From an uncultured Mucilaginibacter sp. (GTDB lineage Bacteria > Bacteroidota > Bacteroidia > Sphingobacteriales > Sphingobacteriaceae), in assembly GCF_913773635.1 (NCBI RefSeq), contig NZ_CAJYGQ010000010.1, positions 124,001-188,000 on the forward strand: a stretch of 64,000 nt of DNA. The letters are read 5' to 3'. Within the stretch, counting starts at the first letter, position 1; every line of letters starts with the position of its first letter. The position numbers and the translations under genes were made by a program. Below are positions 1 to 7,892 of this stretch, in pieces. The notes below the pieces were generated by a model that did no database searches, was not told the DNA's origin, and worked only from the letters and a program-made list of their open reading frames with translations.

Positions 1-873
1 ACTTATAGTTGTTGATTTTTGAGCAGTCACTACACTTACTTTTCCCTCAAGTAAAGTGGTTTTTGTAACCGGTTCGTCTGCGTATGCGTTAATGTCAAAG
101 TGAGTTCCGAGTACTTTAACCTGTTGTTTATCAGTAATTACTAAAAATGGACTTTTGGCGTTCTTGGCAACTTCAAAATAGGCTTCACCCGTAAGCTTAA
201 CCGTGCGATTTTGCTGAGTGAAGTTCACCGGAAATGTCAATGATGATGCTGTGTTCAGCCATACGTGGCTTCCATCAGACAGAACTACCTGAAACTGGCC
301 GCCACGCGGCGTTTTAATGGTATTGTGTGATGTGTCGGCATTTGAGGATGCCTGGCCTGCATCATAATGGTACAACAGCGTGCCATCTGCACCTTTTTGT
401 ATGCTAACACCGTGTTCTTGTATCGTGCCTTGGTTGTTTGCCTGTGATAGATTTACCACCTTGCCGTTTGCCAAAGTCAAAGTTGCCTGCTCAAAACCTG
501 GCTTAACATCGTTTTTATAGCGTTTGGCTATTGATTGATTTGCCGGGGACTGAGTTGTAAAATATATTGCCGCACCCGCCGCAACTACCAATACAGCAGC
601 CGCATAACGATACCATGGTTTAAGCTGTTTTATTTTAAGGTCGTTCTTCCCGGATGTTTGCTCTGTTAAACGCTTGAAGATACTTTTCTTGACATCTTCC
701 GGTGCTAAAAACTCATGTGCATTGAGGCTATGCCATATATCATCCATAGCAGCCAAAATTTCGGCATCATTGCCCGTTAGCCTGAAATGACTTATAAGTA
801 TATCAAAGTCTTCCTTTGATATAGTACCATCGGCATAGCTGCGTAAAAGAGAATTTATTTGTTTGCTTGTCAT
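1..873 (-). CDS. FecR-family anti-sigma factor (C-terminus beyond window)
   Basis: Open frame of 291 codons starting at the ATG at 873 and running off the left edge, so the C-terminus is missing. Residues 1-80 form the cytoplasmic anti-sigma part. A hydrophobic segment at about 88-105 is the single membrane span. The periplasmic part carries the FecR signature (TPRGGQFQVVLSDGSHVWLN, then a PFLV stretch and a VLGTHFDINAY stretch). Family knowledge: such proteins hold an ECF sigma factor at the inner membrane and release it when a TonB-dependent outer-membrane receptor binds its ligand. The sigma gene lies directly upstream with a 51-base gap, the usual fecI-fecR order. The partner SusC-like receptor would be expected left of the window, because none of the three SusC proteins here has a visible N-terminal STN signalling domain. 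The family call is safe; the regulated target is unknown. Confidence 0.93.
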   Translation of the reverse strand, partial: MTSKQINSLLRSYADGTISKEDFDILISHFRLTGNDAEILAAMDDIWHSLNAHEFLAPEDVKKSIFKRLTEQTSGKNDLKIKQLKPWYRYAAAVLVVAAGAAIYFTTQSPANQSIAKRYKNDVKPGFEQATLTLANGKVVNLSQANNQGTIQEHGVSIQKGADGTLLYHYDAGQASSNADTSHNTIKTPRGGQFQVVLSDGSHVWLNTASSLTFPVNFTQQNRTVKLTGEAYFEVAKNAKSPFLVITDKQQVKVLGTHFDINAYADEPVTKTTLLEGKVSVVTAQKSTTIS

Positions 874-924
874 TATAATTACAGGATGTTAACACACCCT
901 TAATAATGACATTACACATCAAAC

Positions 925-1623
925 TTAATGATGTACCAATGGGAAGTGAAAAAAAATTAAAAATTTTTCGATGTTTTTTAAAAAACCGAGTAAAAACACA
1001 ATATACGGTTCATTTAAATGCTGCCTAAGCGATTTTAGGGCAAGAAATAAGTGATTTCTTACAGTATTTTTTGACAAGTTTAACTTTGTGGCAATTTCGT
1101 CGTGACTTAAACCGTCTTCACGGCTCATTCTGAATATTTGTTGCTGCTGCGCAGGAAGTAATGCAACTTTTGTTTCAGTTATTCGCTGAAGATCATTAAA
1201 AAGTATAGCTTCCTCAGTAAGATTTGTGCTGTCATCAACCTGTTTCCACAATTCGTCAACTGCTTTTTGTGAACTGGCGGTTTGACGTAGCGAATTCAGC
1301 GCAAGACGTTTAGTAATGGTATATATATAAGGTGTTATAGGAAGTGAGGCGTTAATCTTATCACGATTATTCCAGGCGTTTAAGAACGCATCATGTACTA
1401 TCTCTTCTGCTTGTTCCCGGCTTTTTAAGATTTTGAAGGCGAAGGCATACATTTTGCCGACGTTTTGCTCGAAAACAATTTTAAACGCACTCTCATTTCC
1501 CTGCTTAAAGGATGTAATCAAATCTGCATCAGCACTATCATGGTTGGCCTGTTGAATCCAATTTAAACTTTCGAAAACTGACCTCGCAAATATCCACCAC
1601 GAAGGACCTTTTAAAACTATCAT
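925..1623 (-). CDS. ECF-type RNA polymerase sigma-70 factor (FecI-like)
   Basis: A 232-residue sigma factor. Region 2 is clear at about residues 40-95 (FKIVFE..YAFAFKILKSREQAEEIVHDAFLNAW). Region 4 is clear at about 150-205 (LPAQQQQIFRMSREDGLSHDEIATKLNLSKNTVRNHL), a typical helix-turn-helix for -35 recognition. I chose the ATG at 1623; a GTG lies two codons upstream, and the first ~35 residues before DADLITSF are unlike the family, so the true start may be internal. A hydrophobic tail after residue 210 is unusual but short. It is followed by the FecR gene, so it is expected to be held inactive by that protein. The 230 bases upstream to the next gene are AT-rich and probably hold its promoter, but I find no convincing box. 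Confidence 0.9.
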   Translation of the reverse strand: MIVLKGPSWWIFARSVFESLNWIQQANHDSADADLITSFKQGNESAFKIVFEQNVGKMYAFAFKILKSREQAEEIVHDAFLNAWNNRDKINASLPITPYIYTITKRLALNSLRQTASSQKAVDELWKQVDDSTNLTEEAILFNDLQRITETKVALLPAQQQQIFRMSREDGLSHDEIATKLNLSKNTVRNHLFLALKSLRQHLNEPYIVFLLGFLKNIEKFLIFFHFPLVHH

Positions 1624-1854
1624 CGACACTTTCTCTTTTAACTTTTAACAGCCCGGCATGTTTTCGTTTGGTAGATAAATAGAAACACCTAATTTAAGAT
1701 GTTTATATTAAAAAAGTGAAATTTAATAAGATAATGAAGTTAATTTGATGTATAAACATCTATCATAATTACTTACTTGCTGAATTCAACGCCGATTGAA
1801 TAAAAGCTTTCAACTTATACCTTCAATAGAGGTAGCTCTTTTCAAAGAGATTGT

Positions 1855-2286
1855 TTATCTATATTTTACATCAAGCAGCGTTTGTGTACGGCCGTTTGAG
1901 TAATAAGGTGATGTGCTGTTTGACGTCACTTTAAGCTCATCGTTAATATATATCTTTCCTGTTGCCGTTGCTTTGTCGCCGTTAAGGAGCATGTCAACAT
2001 GCAGGCCTATTGAACTCTTGCCATTATCAATAATGTTCACTTCCTTTTTCCAGGTGGTACCTTTAAAAGTATCAAACAAGTAACTGCCTTCAGCTGCAGT
2101 AAACATCAATTTATTGTACGCCTCGTTATCAAAAGCGGCTACCGAACTATTTACTTCGTAAGTTATCTTGATAGTTTTTTCGGGCGTCGTATTGGCAATT
2201 GGAGCGGGTTCTTCTTTATGTTTCTTTTTGCAACCAAAGGCGGTAAATACAGCAGTTATCAGTAATATATATAATAAAAATTTCAT
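1855..2286 (-). CDS. small lipoprotein of unknown function
   Basis: 143 residues with a signal sequence and a lipobox ending at Cys19 (TAFGC), followed by a lysine-rich stretch (KKKHKEE) and a proline-rich linker. This is typical of an outer-membrane or periplasmic lipoprotein in Bacteroidota. The rest alternates short hydrophobic and polar runs (KITYEVNSSVAAFDNEAYNKLMF) and looks like a small beta-rich domain; I do not recognise the family. It lies at the 3' end of a run of minus-strand small exported proteins (to 6204), but a 124-base gap separates it from its upstream neighbour, so it may be transcribed separately. Confidence 0.75.
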   Translation of the reverse strand: MKFLLYILLITAVFTAFGCKKKHKEEPAPIANTTPEKTIKITYEVNSSVAAFDNEAYNKLMFTAAEGSYLFDTFKGTTWKKEVNIIDNGKSSIGLHVDMLLNGDKATATGKIYINDELKVTSNSTSPYYSNGRTQTLLDVKYR

Positions 2287-2410
2287 CGACTATCAGTTTC
2301 TTAGGAAACACTCACTCCGAGATTAAGTTTGTTAATTACGATTTGTAGCTAAAGATTACAAACTGATATCCAGACCTTATGCCATGCTAAACATTAATAT
2401 GTGTGAACCA

Positions 2411-3307
2411 TTAATCATCGCCTGCAATCTTGATGAACATGCCGTTAGGTTTAAGTTGGTAAACAACAGTAGACGTTTCAACAGGGGCATTATTTAAAGA
2501 ACCTGTAATATCGCCCTGTTCGTTATACGTATACTGATCTTTGCTATGTAAATTGATAGTGATTTTTCCGTTTTGTTCAATCAGGAAGTCTCTGTGATAA
2601 ATCACTTCAAAAGTGAACCTGCTATCCAATAAAAGCGCATCCAACTGTTTGCCGGTCTTATCGTAACTATTAAGTTGCGTATTAATAACCGTCCTATCAT
2701 TTTCACCATTTACTTTGTAAACAATTATTTTGCAATCAACACCCGCCATGTGAAATTGAGATGCTGTTATGTAGCGAGTGTCGTCTTTCATTTCGTAACC
2801 ATACGGGCTCTCTTTTACTTGAACACCGTTATTTTTATTTGGAGTAAGAGCAAAGCCTTCTGGAATAAGCAAACTGTAATCACCGCTTTCATTGTTTTTT
2901 TTGTAGAACCTCGCGAAGTTGACTGGTGTAACAGGCCACTTAAACTTTGCAACGATCTTTTTCCTTGTTACTGGTGTTTTCAATAGATATACCGTATCGC
3001 TTCCATCTTTAAACGTTTTCTTTATTACTTCTCCGGAATGAGTGGTTATCGTCTCAATAGTATCAGATGTATAGCCGTTTTTGTAAAAGTGTAAACGGCT
3101 ATTTGCTTTATCCTCGGCACTTATACTGAAATATCCTTTAGCGTCAGTTTGCACCTGTTTATTATCGTAACTAACGGTCACACCCTGCAGTGGGCGTTTT
3201 GTTTCTTTATCATATACATAACCAATATGCACGTTTCTACTGCATGAAAACAAGGATATTAGGCAAATTGCAATGACGAGTAATTTACATTTTGACATGA
3301 TTTTCAT
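2411..3307 (-). CDS. lipoprotein with carboxypeptidase-regulatory-like domain
   Basis: 298 residues. Signal sequence with lipobox at Cys22 (SLFSC). Residues about 28-85 match the CarboxypepD_reg-like beta-sandwich (GYVYDKETKRPLQGVTVSYDN..TDAKGYFSIS), which in Bacteroidota usually serves as a cell-surface carbohydrate- or protein-contact domain. The remaining ~200 residues are beta-rich with no family I recognise (ITASQFHMAGVDCKIIVYKV near the centre). A second Met at residue 4 (3298) is an equally good start. It sits in the group of small exported proteins between 1855 and 6204. The domain call is fairly sure; the function is unknown. Confidence 0.75.
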   Translation of the reverse strand: MKIMSKCKLLVIAICLISLFSCSRNVHIGYVYDKETKRPLQGVTVSYDNKQVQTDAKGYFSISAEDKANSRLHFYKNGYTSDTIETITTHSGEVIKKTFKDGSDTVYLLKTPVTRKKIVAKFKWPVTPVNFARFYKKNNESGDYSLLIPEGFALTPNKNNGVQVKESPYGYEMKDDTRYITASQFHMAGVDCKIIVYKVNGENDRTVINTQLNSYDKTGKQLDALLLDSRFTFEVIYHRDFLIEQNGKITINLHSKDQYTYNEQGDITGSLNNAPVETSTVVYQLKPNGMFIKIAGDD

Positions 3308-3354
3308 TATTGGCCGGTGGTTAAGGTGTTATTATTGATTACAATGACACATGC

Positions 3355-4239
3355 CTAGCGTTTCTCGGCTGATCGCACATATATCAATTTATTGTCTTTG
3401 TTAATCTGGTAAATGTCCTGCCACCAGCGTGCACCACCGCGGCAAGAAGTATAAATTAGCTTTTGTTTCTGGTTGATACTTACATCACATAAACAAGTAC
3501 ATTTAGCACGCGCATCGTTTGGTTCTTGCAGGGGTTTAAAGCCTTTTGTTGATGGGTTATAAAGAAATATGTTAAAGGTTTGATAAACCCCCATGCCTGC
3601 ATCAGGTAACGAAAATGCAATGTCATCATAACCATCAAAATTATAGTCCTTAACATAAGCAGATCGGATAGCATTGGGAGAGTCTAATGACCCAAAGTCG
3701 GTTGTAATTGACTTGCCGTTAGCATATTTAAATGAAAACGTTTCATCTAAACTGCTGGTGGTAAAGGAAATGATAACACCATGTAATAAAAGTTTTTGAA
3801 GTTCGTTATCAGCTTCCGTCTGCTGGTAAGCAATCAATTCGAATTTTTTGCCGTCTTTACCTCGCAAATACCAGGCGCTTGTTACCCGACCTGATTGTTC
3901 AACTACTCCATATGTTCCTGTAATTTTGTCTCCTAATAATTCACTCCACTCATAATAATAGCCTTCGGGTTGCTTGTTTGAATTTGTTAAAACGCTTTTG
4001 GTGAATTTTTCCAGTCTTAACGCTAAGTACCCAGCTTGCTTATTGTATTGAACAAATGCAGCTTTACCATCATTTGAACAGTGGATGCTCAACCCAAATG
4101 GCTTGGTTTCATTCTTAGACATTAGCTTAAATGTCTTTGCATAACCTACGCTCAAAAGCATTGTTACTGTTAAAAGCAAATTGGTTATATTAATTATACA
4201 AATCTTCACAATTTTAAATTTTGAAAAGTGGATACACAT
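3355..4239 (-). CDS. exported protein with XAC2610-like / EF-hand-like loop
   Basis: 294 residues with an N-terminal hydrophobic segment (about residues 10-34) that looks like a signal peptide. Near residue 198 there is a calcium-loop-like motif, DYNFDGYDD, followed by FNIFLYNPSTKGFKPL. This arrangement is typical of the FG-GAP/XAC2610-like proteins found in periplasm-directed contexts. Downstream of it lies a cysteine group (CTCLCD, then SCRGG). The upstream half (about 50-160) is a separate beta-rich region. The stop is only 5 bases after the next gene's start region (4245), so it is probably co-transcribed with the lipoprotein gene upstream. The function is not known. Confidence 0.7.
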   Translation of the reverse strand: MCIHFSKFKIVKICIINITNLLLTVTMLLSVGYAKTFKLMSKNETKPFGLSIHCSNDGKAAFVQYNKQAGYLALRLEKFTKSVLTNSNKQPEGYYYEWSELLGDKITGTYGVVEQSGRVTSAWYLRGKDGKKFELIAYQQTEADNELQKLLLHGVIISFTTSSLDETFSFKYANGKSITTDFGSLDSPNAIRSAYVKDYNFDGYDDIAFSLPDAGMGVYQTFNIFLYNPSTKGFKPLQEPNDARAKCTCLCDVSINQKQKLIYTSCRGGARWWQDIYQINKDNKLIYVRSAEKR

Positions 4240-4244
4240 TTAAT

Positions 4245-4970
4245 TTAGCAAGGAAACCACCAGTGCAAAAGATGTAGTTTACCGTTCTTGAAAAATATCT
4301 TTACATGTCCGTCAGATACATTGTTGTAATCTTCACGCAATTGTATCACCTGTAATTTACCTTCGCCAAACACGTCCATTTCACCAATATGTTTTATGGC
4401 GTTAGGGAAAAGTCCTTTTATATCGCTTATGGTTGTCGACTTGTTGAGTAAATGTCCTTTATATAAAATATGATCTCCACCATCAAAGTTTATCTCATCA
4501 ATGGCAACCTTATTGCCCGAATTTTCAAACCTCGAACCATTCTTATACAAATATTTCGCTTGCGGATTAACCGAGCCATCTGCCTCTTCAAATATTGATG
4601 TACAGGGCTCTACATCGCTTAAAAGTTTTGAACTGTCTGGCTCACCAAAATTTGCTTTAAAATCTATTAATGAAAAGTACCTTTTCAGTTTCCCATTCAA
4701 TAAAATGTCTTTTTCGTCCATAACTTCAACGGAGTCTCTGTTGTCGGCATGTAATTTTGATTCAGACACTAAGGTATCGGTAGCCTTGTTGATGTTTTTT
4801 ATATAGCCGGTTTGTTTTGGATCGGAGGGTTTACTGTTGTTGCTGCAAGAGGTAAAAACCAGGCAAGTAACAATAAGACATGTTATGGTCAATTCAAGAA
4901 TTTTGCATTGCAGATTGTGGCTGTTGCTATTCTTCTTGCCCGGGGAAGAGTGATGATTAATAATAAACAT
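4245..4970 (-). CDS. lipoprotein of unknown function
   Basis: 241 residues. The hydrophobic segment and lipobox (LVFTSC, Cys42) are preceded by an unusually long polar stretch of about 27 residues. Either the n-region is genuinely long or translation begins further in at a non-ATG codon. After the lipobox there is a low-complexity linker (SNNSKPSDPK), then a mixed alpha/beta region ending in HVKIFFKNGKLHLLHWWFPC with a terminal cysteine. No family recognised. Its stop lies 5 bases before the start of the following gene in transcription order, which indicates one operon. Confidence 0.7.
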   Translation of the reverse strand: MFIINHHSSPGKKNSNSHNLQCKILELTITCLIVTCLVFTSCSNNSKPSDPKQTGYIKNINKATDTLVSESKLHADNRDSVEVMDEKDILLNGKLKRYFSLIDFKANFGEPDSSKLLSDVEPCTSIFEEADGSVNPQAKYLYKNGSRFENSGNKVAIDEINFDGGDHILYKGHLLNKSTTISDIKGLFPNAIKHIGEMDVFGEGKLQVIQLREDYNNVSDGHVKIFFKNGKLHLLHWWFPC

Positions 4971-4991
4971 TTCAATTAGTTTAGGTACTAT

Positions 4992-5438
4992 TTAAAGGTC
5001 GGTATACCCCGACTTGTTGATAATTGATCTTTTAAAGGATACAAATAGCAAAATAGAGGCTATTAAGTTGATGACTGAAAAGCATAGCATGCGCATAATA
5101 ATATCACTATTATCTTTACGAACATCTTTAAAATAAATAGTAATTAATACAATTACCAATATGAGGGGTGTACCACAAAAAGTAAGTAATGAGCGTTTGT
5201 AGCTTTCCCTGATTGCGCTGAGTTTATTAAGTAGAATAATAAATGAAGAAAGCAACATTACAGTCAATAAAATTGCCGAATAACCAAGGTTCAGAACGAT
5301 ATCCAAAATGTCTAATACGGATGATAAAAAACCCTCACCGTGCGTAGTTATATTAGAAATAGAAAACCTGTATACTAAAAAAAGTAATAAACTTGTAACT
5401 AAGCTCAGTAACCAATATAAACTAACAACTCTATTCAT
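4992..5438 (-). CDS. small four-helix membrane protein of unknown function
   Basis: 148 residues with four predicted membrane helices at about 5-22, 45-70, 85-105 and 115-138. The loop between helices 2 and 3 is basic (KLSAIRESYKRS). There are no catalytic motifs and no recognised family. It sits between two lipoprotein genes with short gaps (21 and 40 bases) and is likely part of the same transcription unit. Confidence is in the gene being real (length, spacing, coherent helices), not in a function. Confidence 0.65.
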   Translation of the reverse strand: MNRVVSLYWLLSLVTSLLLFLVYRFSISNITTHGEGFLSSVLDILDIVLNLGYSAILLTVMLLSSFIILLNKLSAIRESYKRSLLTFCGTPLILVIVLITIYFKDVRKDNSDIIMRMLCFSVINLIASILLFVSFKRSIINKSGYTDL

Positions 5439-5478
5439 CTTACTGGTGTGTTATATGGATGATAAGTTGAGAATGACA

Positions 5479-6204
5479 CTATTTGTATTCAACCAAATTG
5501 TCATTTGCTAAATCATATTCATAAAGTTTATCGTTTTCATCTCCAATGTAAAGCCACTGCACAACGTTACTGCCGTTTGGCCCAACAGGTGCAAGGCCTA
5601 ACATGGTGTAGCTTTTTCCATTTTTTTCCTGCGGCTCAATAGAGTAAGTTATATCCTGCTTATTGTTAATAGCCTGTTTCAGTAATGAATTTTGTGTAGT
5701 TGCTAAATAATATTCTGCTGTTAAGTAAAGCCGGTCAAGGTAAGACGAGGTGTAATCTTCAGTTGTAGGCCAAGTGTACTTTATTTTTTTTAAATACAAT
5801 TTCCTGAATTTTGATACCGAACCATCTCCGATCTTTTTTATTGAAATAAGCAACTTAGCAGGCACCTCAGCATCATCATCGCCCGCCATGGTAATAGTTC
5901 CTTCCTTCCAGGTAATTTTAACTAAGTCGCCACGATTTAGGTTACGGGTGGTGTCTGCGTTATTAATGAAGCTCCATGCCGACTTATCCTCACTTGCTAT
6001 TAATTGAGAATAGTCGCCGTCGTCAATATATTTAACAAATGCAAAATTTCCTTCATGGCGCTTCTCTACAATTTCTTTATTGGTTGGGGCGGTGTCACGA
6101 ACTGCTGGTTTGATTTCGGGCTTAGCGCTTTTAGGAGGGTTGGTAGAGCAAGCTTGAATTATAGCAAGTGCTATAATAACGGTAATTGTTTTTAGGTTGA
6201 GCAT
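5479..6204 (-). CDS. lipoprotein of unknown function, first gene of small-exported-protein group
   Basis: 241 residues with a signal sequence and lipobox at Cys19 (AIIQACS), a proline/lysine linker, then a beta-rich domain (FAFVKYIDDGDYSQLIASEDKSAWSFI) and a second half with YLTAEYYLATTQNSLLKQAI and PVGPNGSNVVQWLYIGDENDKLYEYDL. No family recognised. As the most upstream gene of the minus-strand group it should carry the group's promoter, in the 385-base gap that separates it from the divergent lyase gene. I see only an imperfect -7 match (TTAATTTG) there. Confidence 0.7.
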   Translation of the reverse strand: MLNLKTITVIIALAIIQACSTNPPKSAKPEIKPAVRDTAPTNKEIVEKRHEGNFAFVKYIDDGDYSQLIASEDKSAWSFINNADTTRNLNRGDLVKITWKEGTITMAGDDDAEVPAKLLISIKKIGDGSVSKFRKLYLKKIKYTWPTTEDYTSSYLDRLYLTAEYYLATTQNSLLKQAINNKQDITYSIEPQEKNGKSYTMLGLAPVGPNGSNVVQWLYIGDENDKLYEYDLANDNLVEYK

Positions 6205-6589
6205 ATATTTGAGTTTTACATTTACTTGCCGTCAAGATTTAAAGGCATTAATGTAGTAAACAAATTAAACGTTCATAGTAAACCACACCTCAGTGATATA
6301 GTTTGAATAAATTAGCCTGGGTGTTGCTGTTGAAATATTTTAATGGGTATTATACTTTTTATAAAAAGCACTGTGCGTTGTTAGCTCAAGTATTCAAATA
6401 CGTTAATATGACCCATCCGATAGCATTTTTTTAATTCCTGCAAAGCTCTATGGTATGCAAACTCATCAACTAGGGTCTACAAATTCGGCAAAAGCAGTAA
6501 GGGGTTATGCAAATGCTATTACGTTGTTTAGTTTTGAGAACCTATTATAAAAGTCCTTACCAAGGCTTTCATTTATACCATTCCTCATT
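6205..6589. other. 385-base divergent intergenic region
   Basis: AT-rich spacer between the lipoprotein group (minus) and the lyase gene (plus). It contains a perfect 14-base palindrome CTTTTTATAAAAAG at 6355-6368 and, near the plus-strand gene, a consensus -7 box listed separately. No ORF, repeat or RNA gene is evident in it. Confidence 0.6.
6501..6536 (+). promoter_or_regulatory. putative promoter of the lyase gene, distantly like the susC promoters
   Basis: TAGTTTTG at 6529-6536 is a perfect match to the Bacteroidota -7 consensus TANNTTTG. No good -33 TTTG lies 19-23 bases upstream, as expected of an activator-dependent promoter. A GGGG at 6501-6504 is followed after 13 bases by ATTAC, the same spacing as in the element before the first susC gene (GGGG 15534-15537, ATTAC 15551-15555). 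The CCCCC dyad arm is absent, so membership of that regulon is tentative. Confidence 0.4.
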
Positions 6590-7702
6590 ATGAAGATTAA
6601 TTTTTTACGCGGTCTAATTAAAAGGACGTTGATGTTAACGCTCATCGTTTTCGCCATGCAGAGTTTTGCTACCGAGCAACCTTCTGGTATGCATCCTAAG
6701 GCACAGCTCGATTTTGTAAGAAAGCAAATTAGGGCTAAAAAGGAGCCTTATCTTTCGGCTTTCAAACAACTTATTCAAAAAGCTGATAGTGCCTTGCTGG
6801 TAAATAACCACGCAGTTGAAGATTTTAAAGTGCCGGGCTATTATCAGCAGAAAGAAGAGCATCAATCTAAATCATTAGCTTTACAGGTAGATGCTTTCAG
6901 CGCGTACAGTTGTGCGTTGGCCTGGCAGTTCACCAATAAAAAGGTATATGCCGAAAAGGCACTATATTTTCTCAATAGCTGGGCAACTACCAATAAGGCC
7001 TACTCAGAACTTGACGGATCATTAGTAATGAGCTATTCGGGTTCGGCTATGCTTATGGCAGCAGAACTACTTAAGCCATATTCAGGGTGGAAGGCAAATG
7101 ATAAGGCATTGTTTACTAACTGGGTAAAAAATGTTTTTATAAAAGCGGCTCACAGCATACGGTATCGCAATAATAATTCGGGAGATTGGTCAAGACTGGC
7201 AACCGTTTTAGGTGATTGTTTTATTGGCGATGTGGCCGACATAAAAAAAACTACCGAGATGATCAAAGCCGATCTTTTTAATAAAATTGCGCCAGATGGT
7301 CATATGGTTGAAGAGGTTAAACGTCAGGGTAATGGCATATGGTACACCTACTTTTCACTCGCTCCGCTTACCGCTTCTATGTGGGTAATATACAATACCA
7401 CCGGCGATAACTTGTTTACGCTTGAAAAAGATGGCTCATCGGTAAAAAAGGCTTTGGAAAGATTGCTATACTACAATCAACATCCTGAAGAGTGGACGTG
7501 GTTTAAAAACCCGGTTACCAGCAATACGTATACCTCGGTGGGATTTTGGCCGGTTAACCTGCTTGAAGCTATGCACCATATTTATCCTAATGATAATTTT
7601 GAAGCATATATCGCACCTCACCGTCCTATCATGTATTCTAAACATGATTACGCCTGGACGTTCCCAACATTGATGCCCGTAAAGCTTAATGGTTATAATT
7701 AA
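6590..7702 (+). CDS. exported alginate-lyase-superfamily polysaccharide lyase
   Basis: 370 residues, signal peptide at about 1-27 (cleavage near SFA-TEQ), so periplasmic or secreted. The body is the alpha/alpha-toroid of the alginate_lyase family (PF05426, which includes PL5 and PL38). Visible marks are NNNSGDW at 194-200 and RQGNGIWYTYFSLAPL at 245-260, which supply the Asn, Arg and Tyr residues used for beta-elimination in this fold. Such enzymes cleave uronate polymers and leave 4,5-unsaturated uronic acid ends. The GH105 enzyme encoded nearby removes exactly such ends, and the HTCS regulator gene follows immediately, so it very likely belongs to the polysaccharide region. The substrate could be alginate, glucuronan or uronate side structures; the sequence does not decide. 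Confidence 0.85.
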   Translation: MKINFLRGLIKRTLMLTLIVFAMQSFATEQPSGMHPKAQLDFVRKQIRAKKEPYLSAFKQLIQKADSALLVNNHAVEDFKVPGYYQQKEEHQSKSLALQVDAFSAYSCALAWQFTNKKVYAEKALYFLNSWATTNKAYSELDGSLVMSYSGSAMLMAAELLKPYSGWKANDKALFTNWVKNVFIKAAHSIRYRNNNSGDWSRLATVLGDCFIGDVADIKKTTEMIKADLFNKIAPDGHMVEEVKRQGNGIWYTYFSLAPLTASMWVIYNTTGDNLFTLEKDGSSVKKALERLLYYNQHPEEWTWFKNPVTSNTYTSVGFWPVNLLEAMHHIYPNDNFEAYIAPHRPIMYSKHDYAWTFPTLMPVKLNGYN

Positions 7703-7819
7703 CTGGCAGCCTGCAACATCATCCAAAAAATGCATTTGATGTGCATTCAACGGCAAACAATTTCATATATTGGCATTACGTTCAGTGTTGTAAACCAAAC
7801 TTAATTAATTAACATACGC

Positions 7820-7843
7820 ACCGTCATGAGCAGTCATGGCGGT
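7820..7843. promoter_or_regulatory. imperfect dyad upstream of the HTCS gene
   Basis: ACCGTCATGA (7820-7829), 4-base spacer, TCATGGCGGT (7834-7843): 9 of 10 positions pair. It lies 50 bases before the HTCS start codon and could be an operator or a leader hairpin. It does not resemble the dyads at the susC promoters. Confidence 0.4.
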
Positions 7844-7892
7844 TTGCTGTTAACACTGCGCCAACCAATTATAATACTTTCGGGTTTTGTGT

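Noticed and set aside
1836..1849. CTCTTT-TC-AAAGAG hairpin after the 1855 lipoprotein gene as a terminator
   Set aside because: Only six weak pairs with no T-run in the direction of transcription; too little to call.
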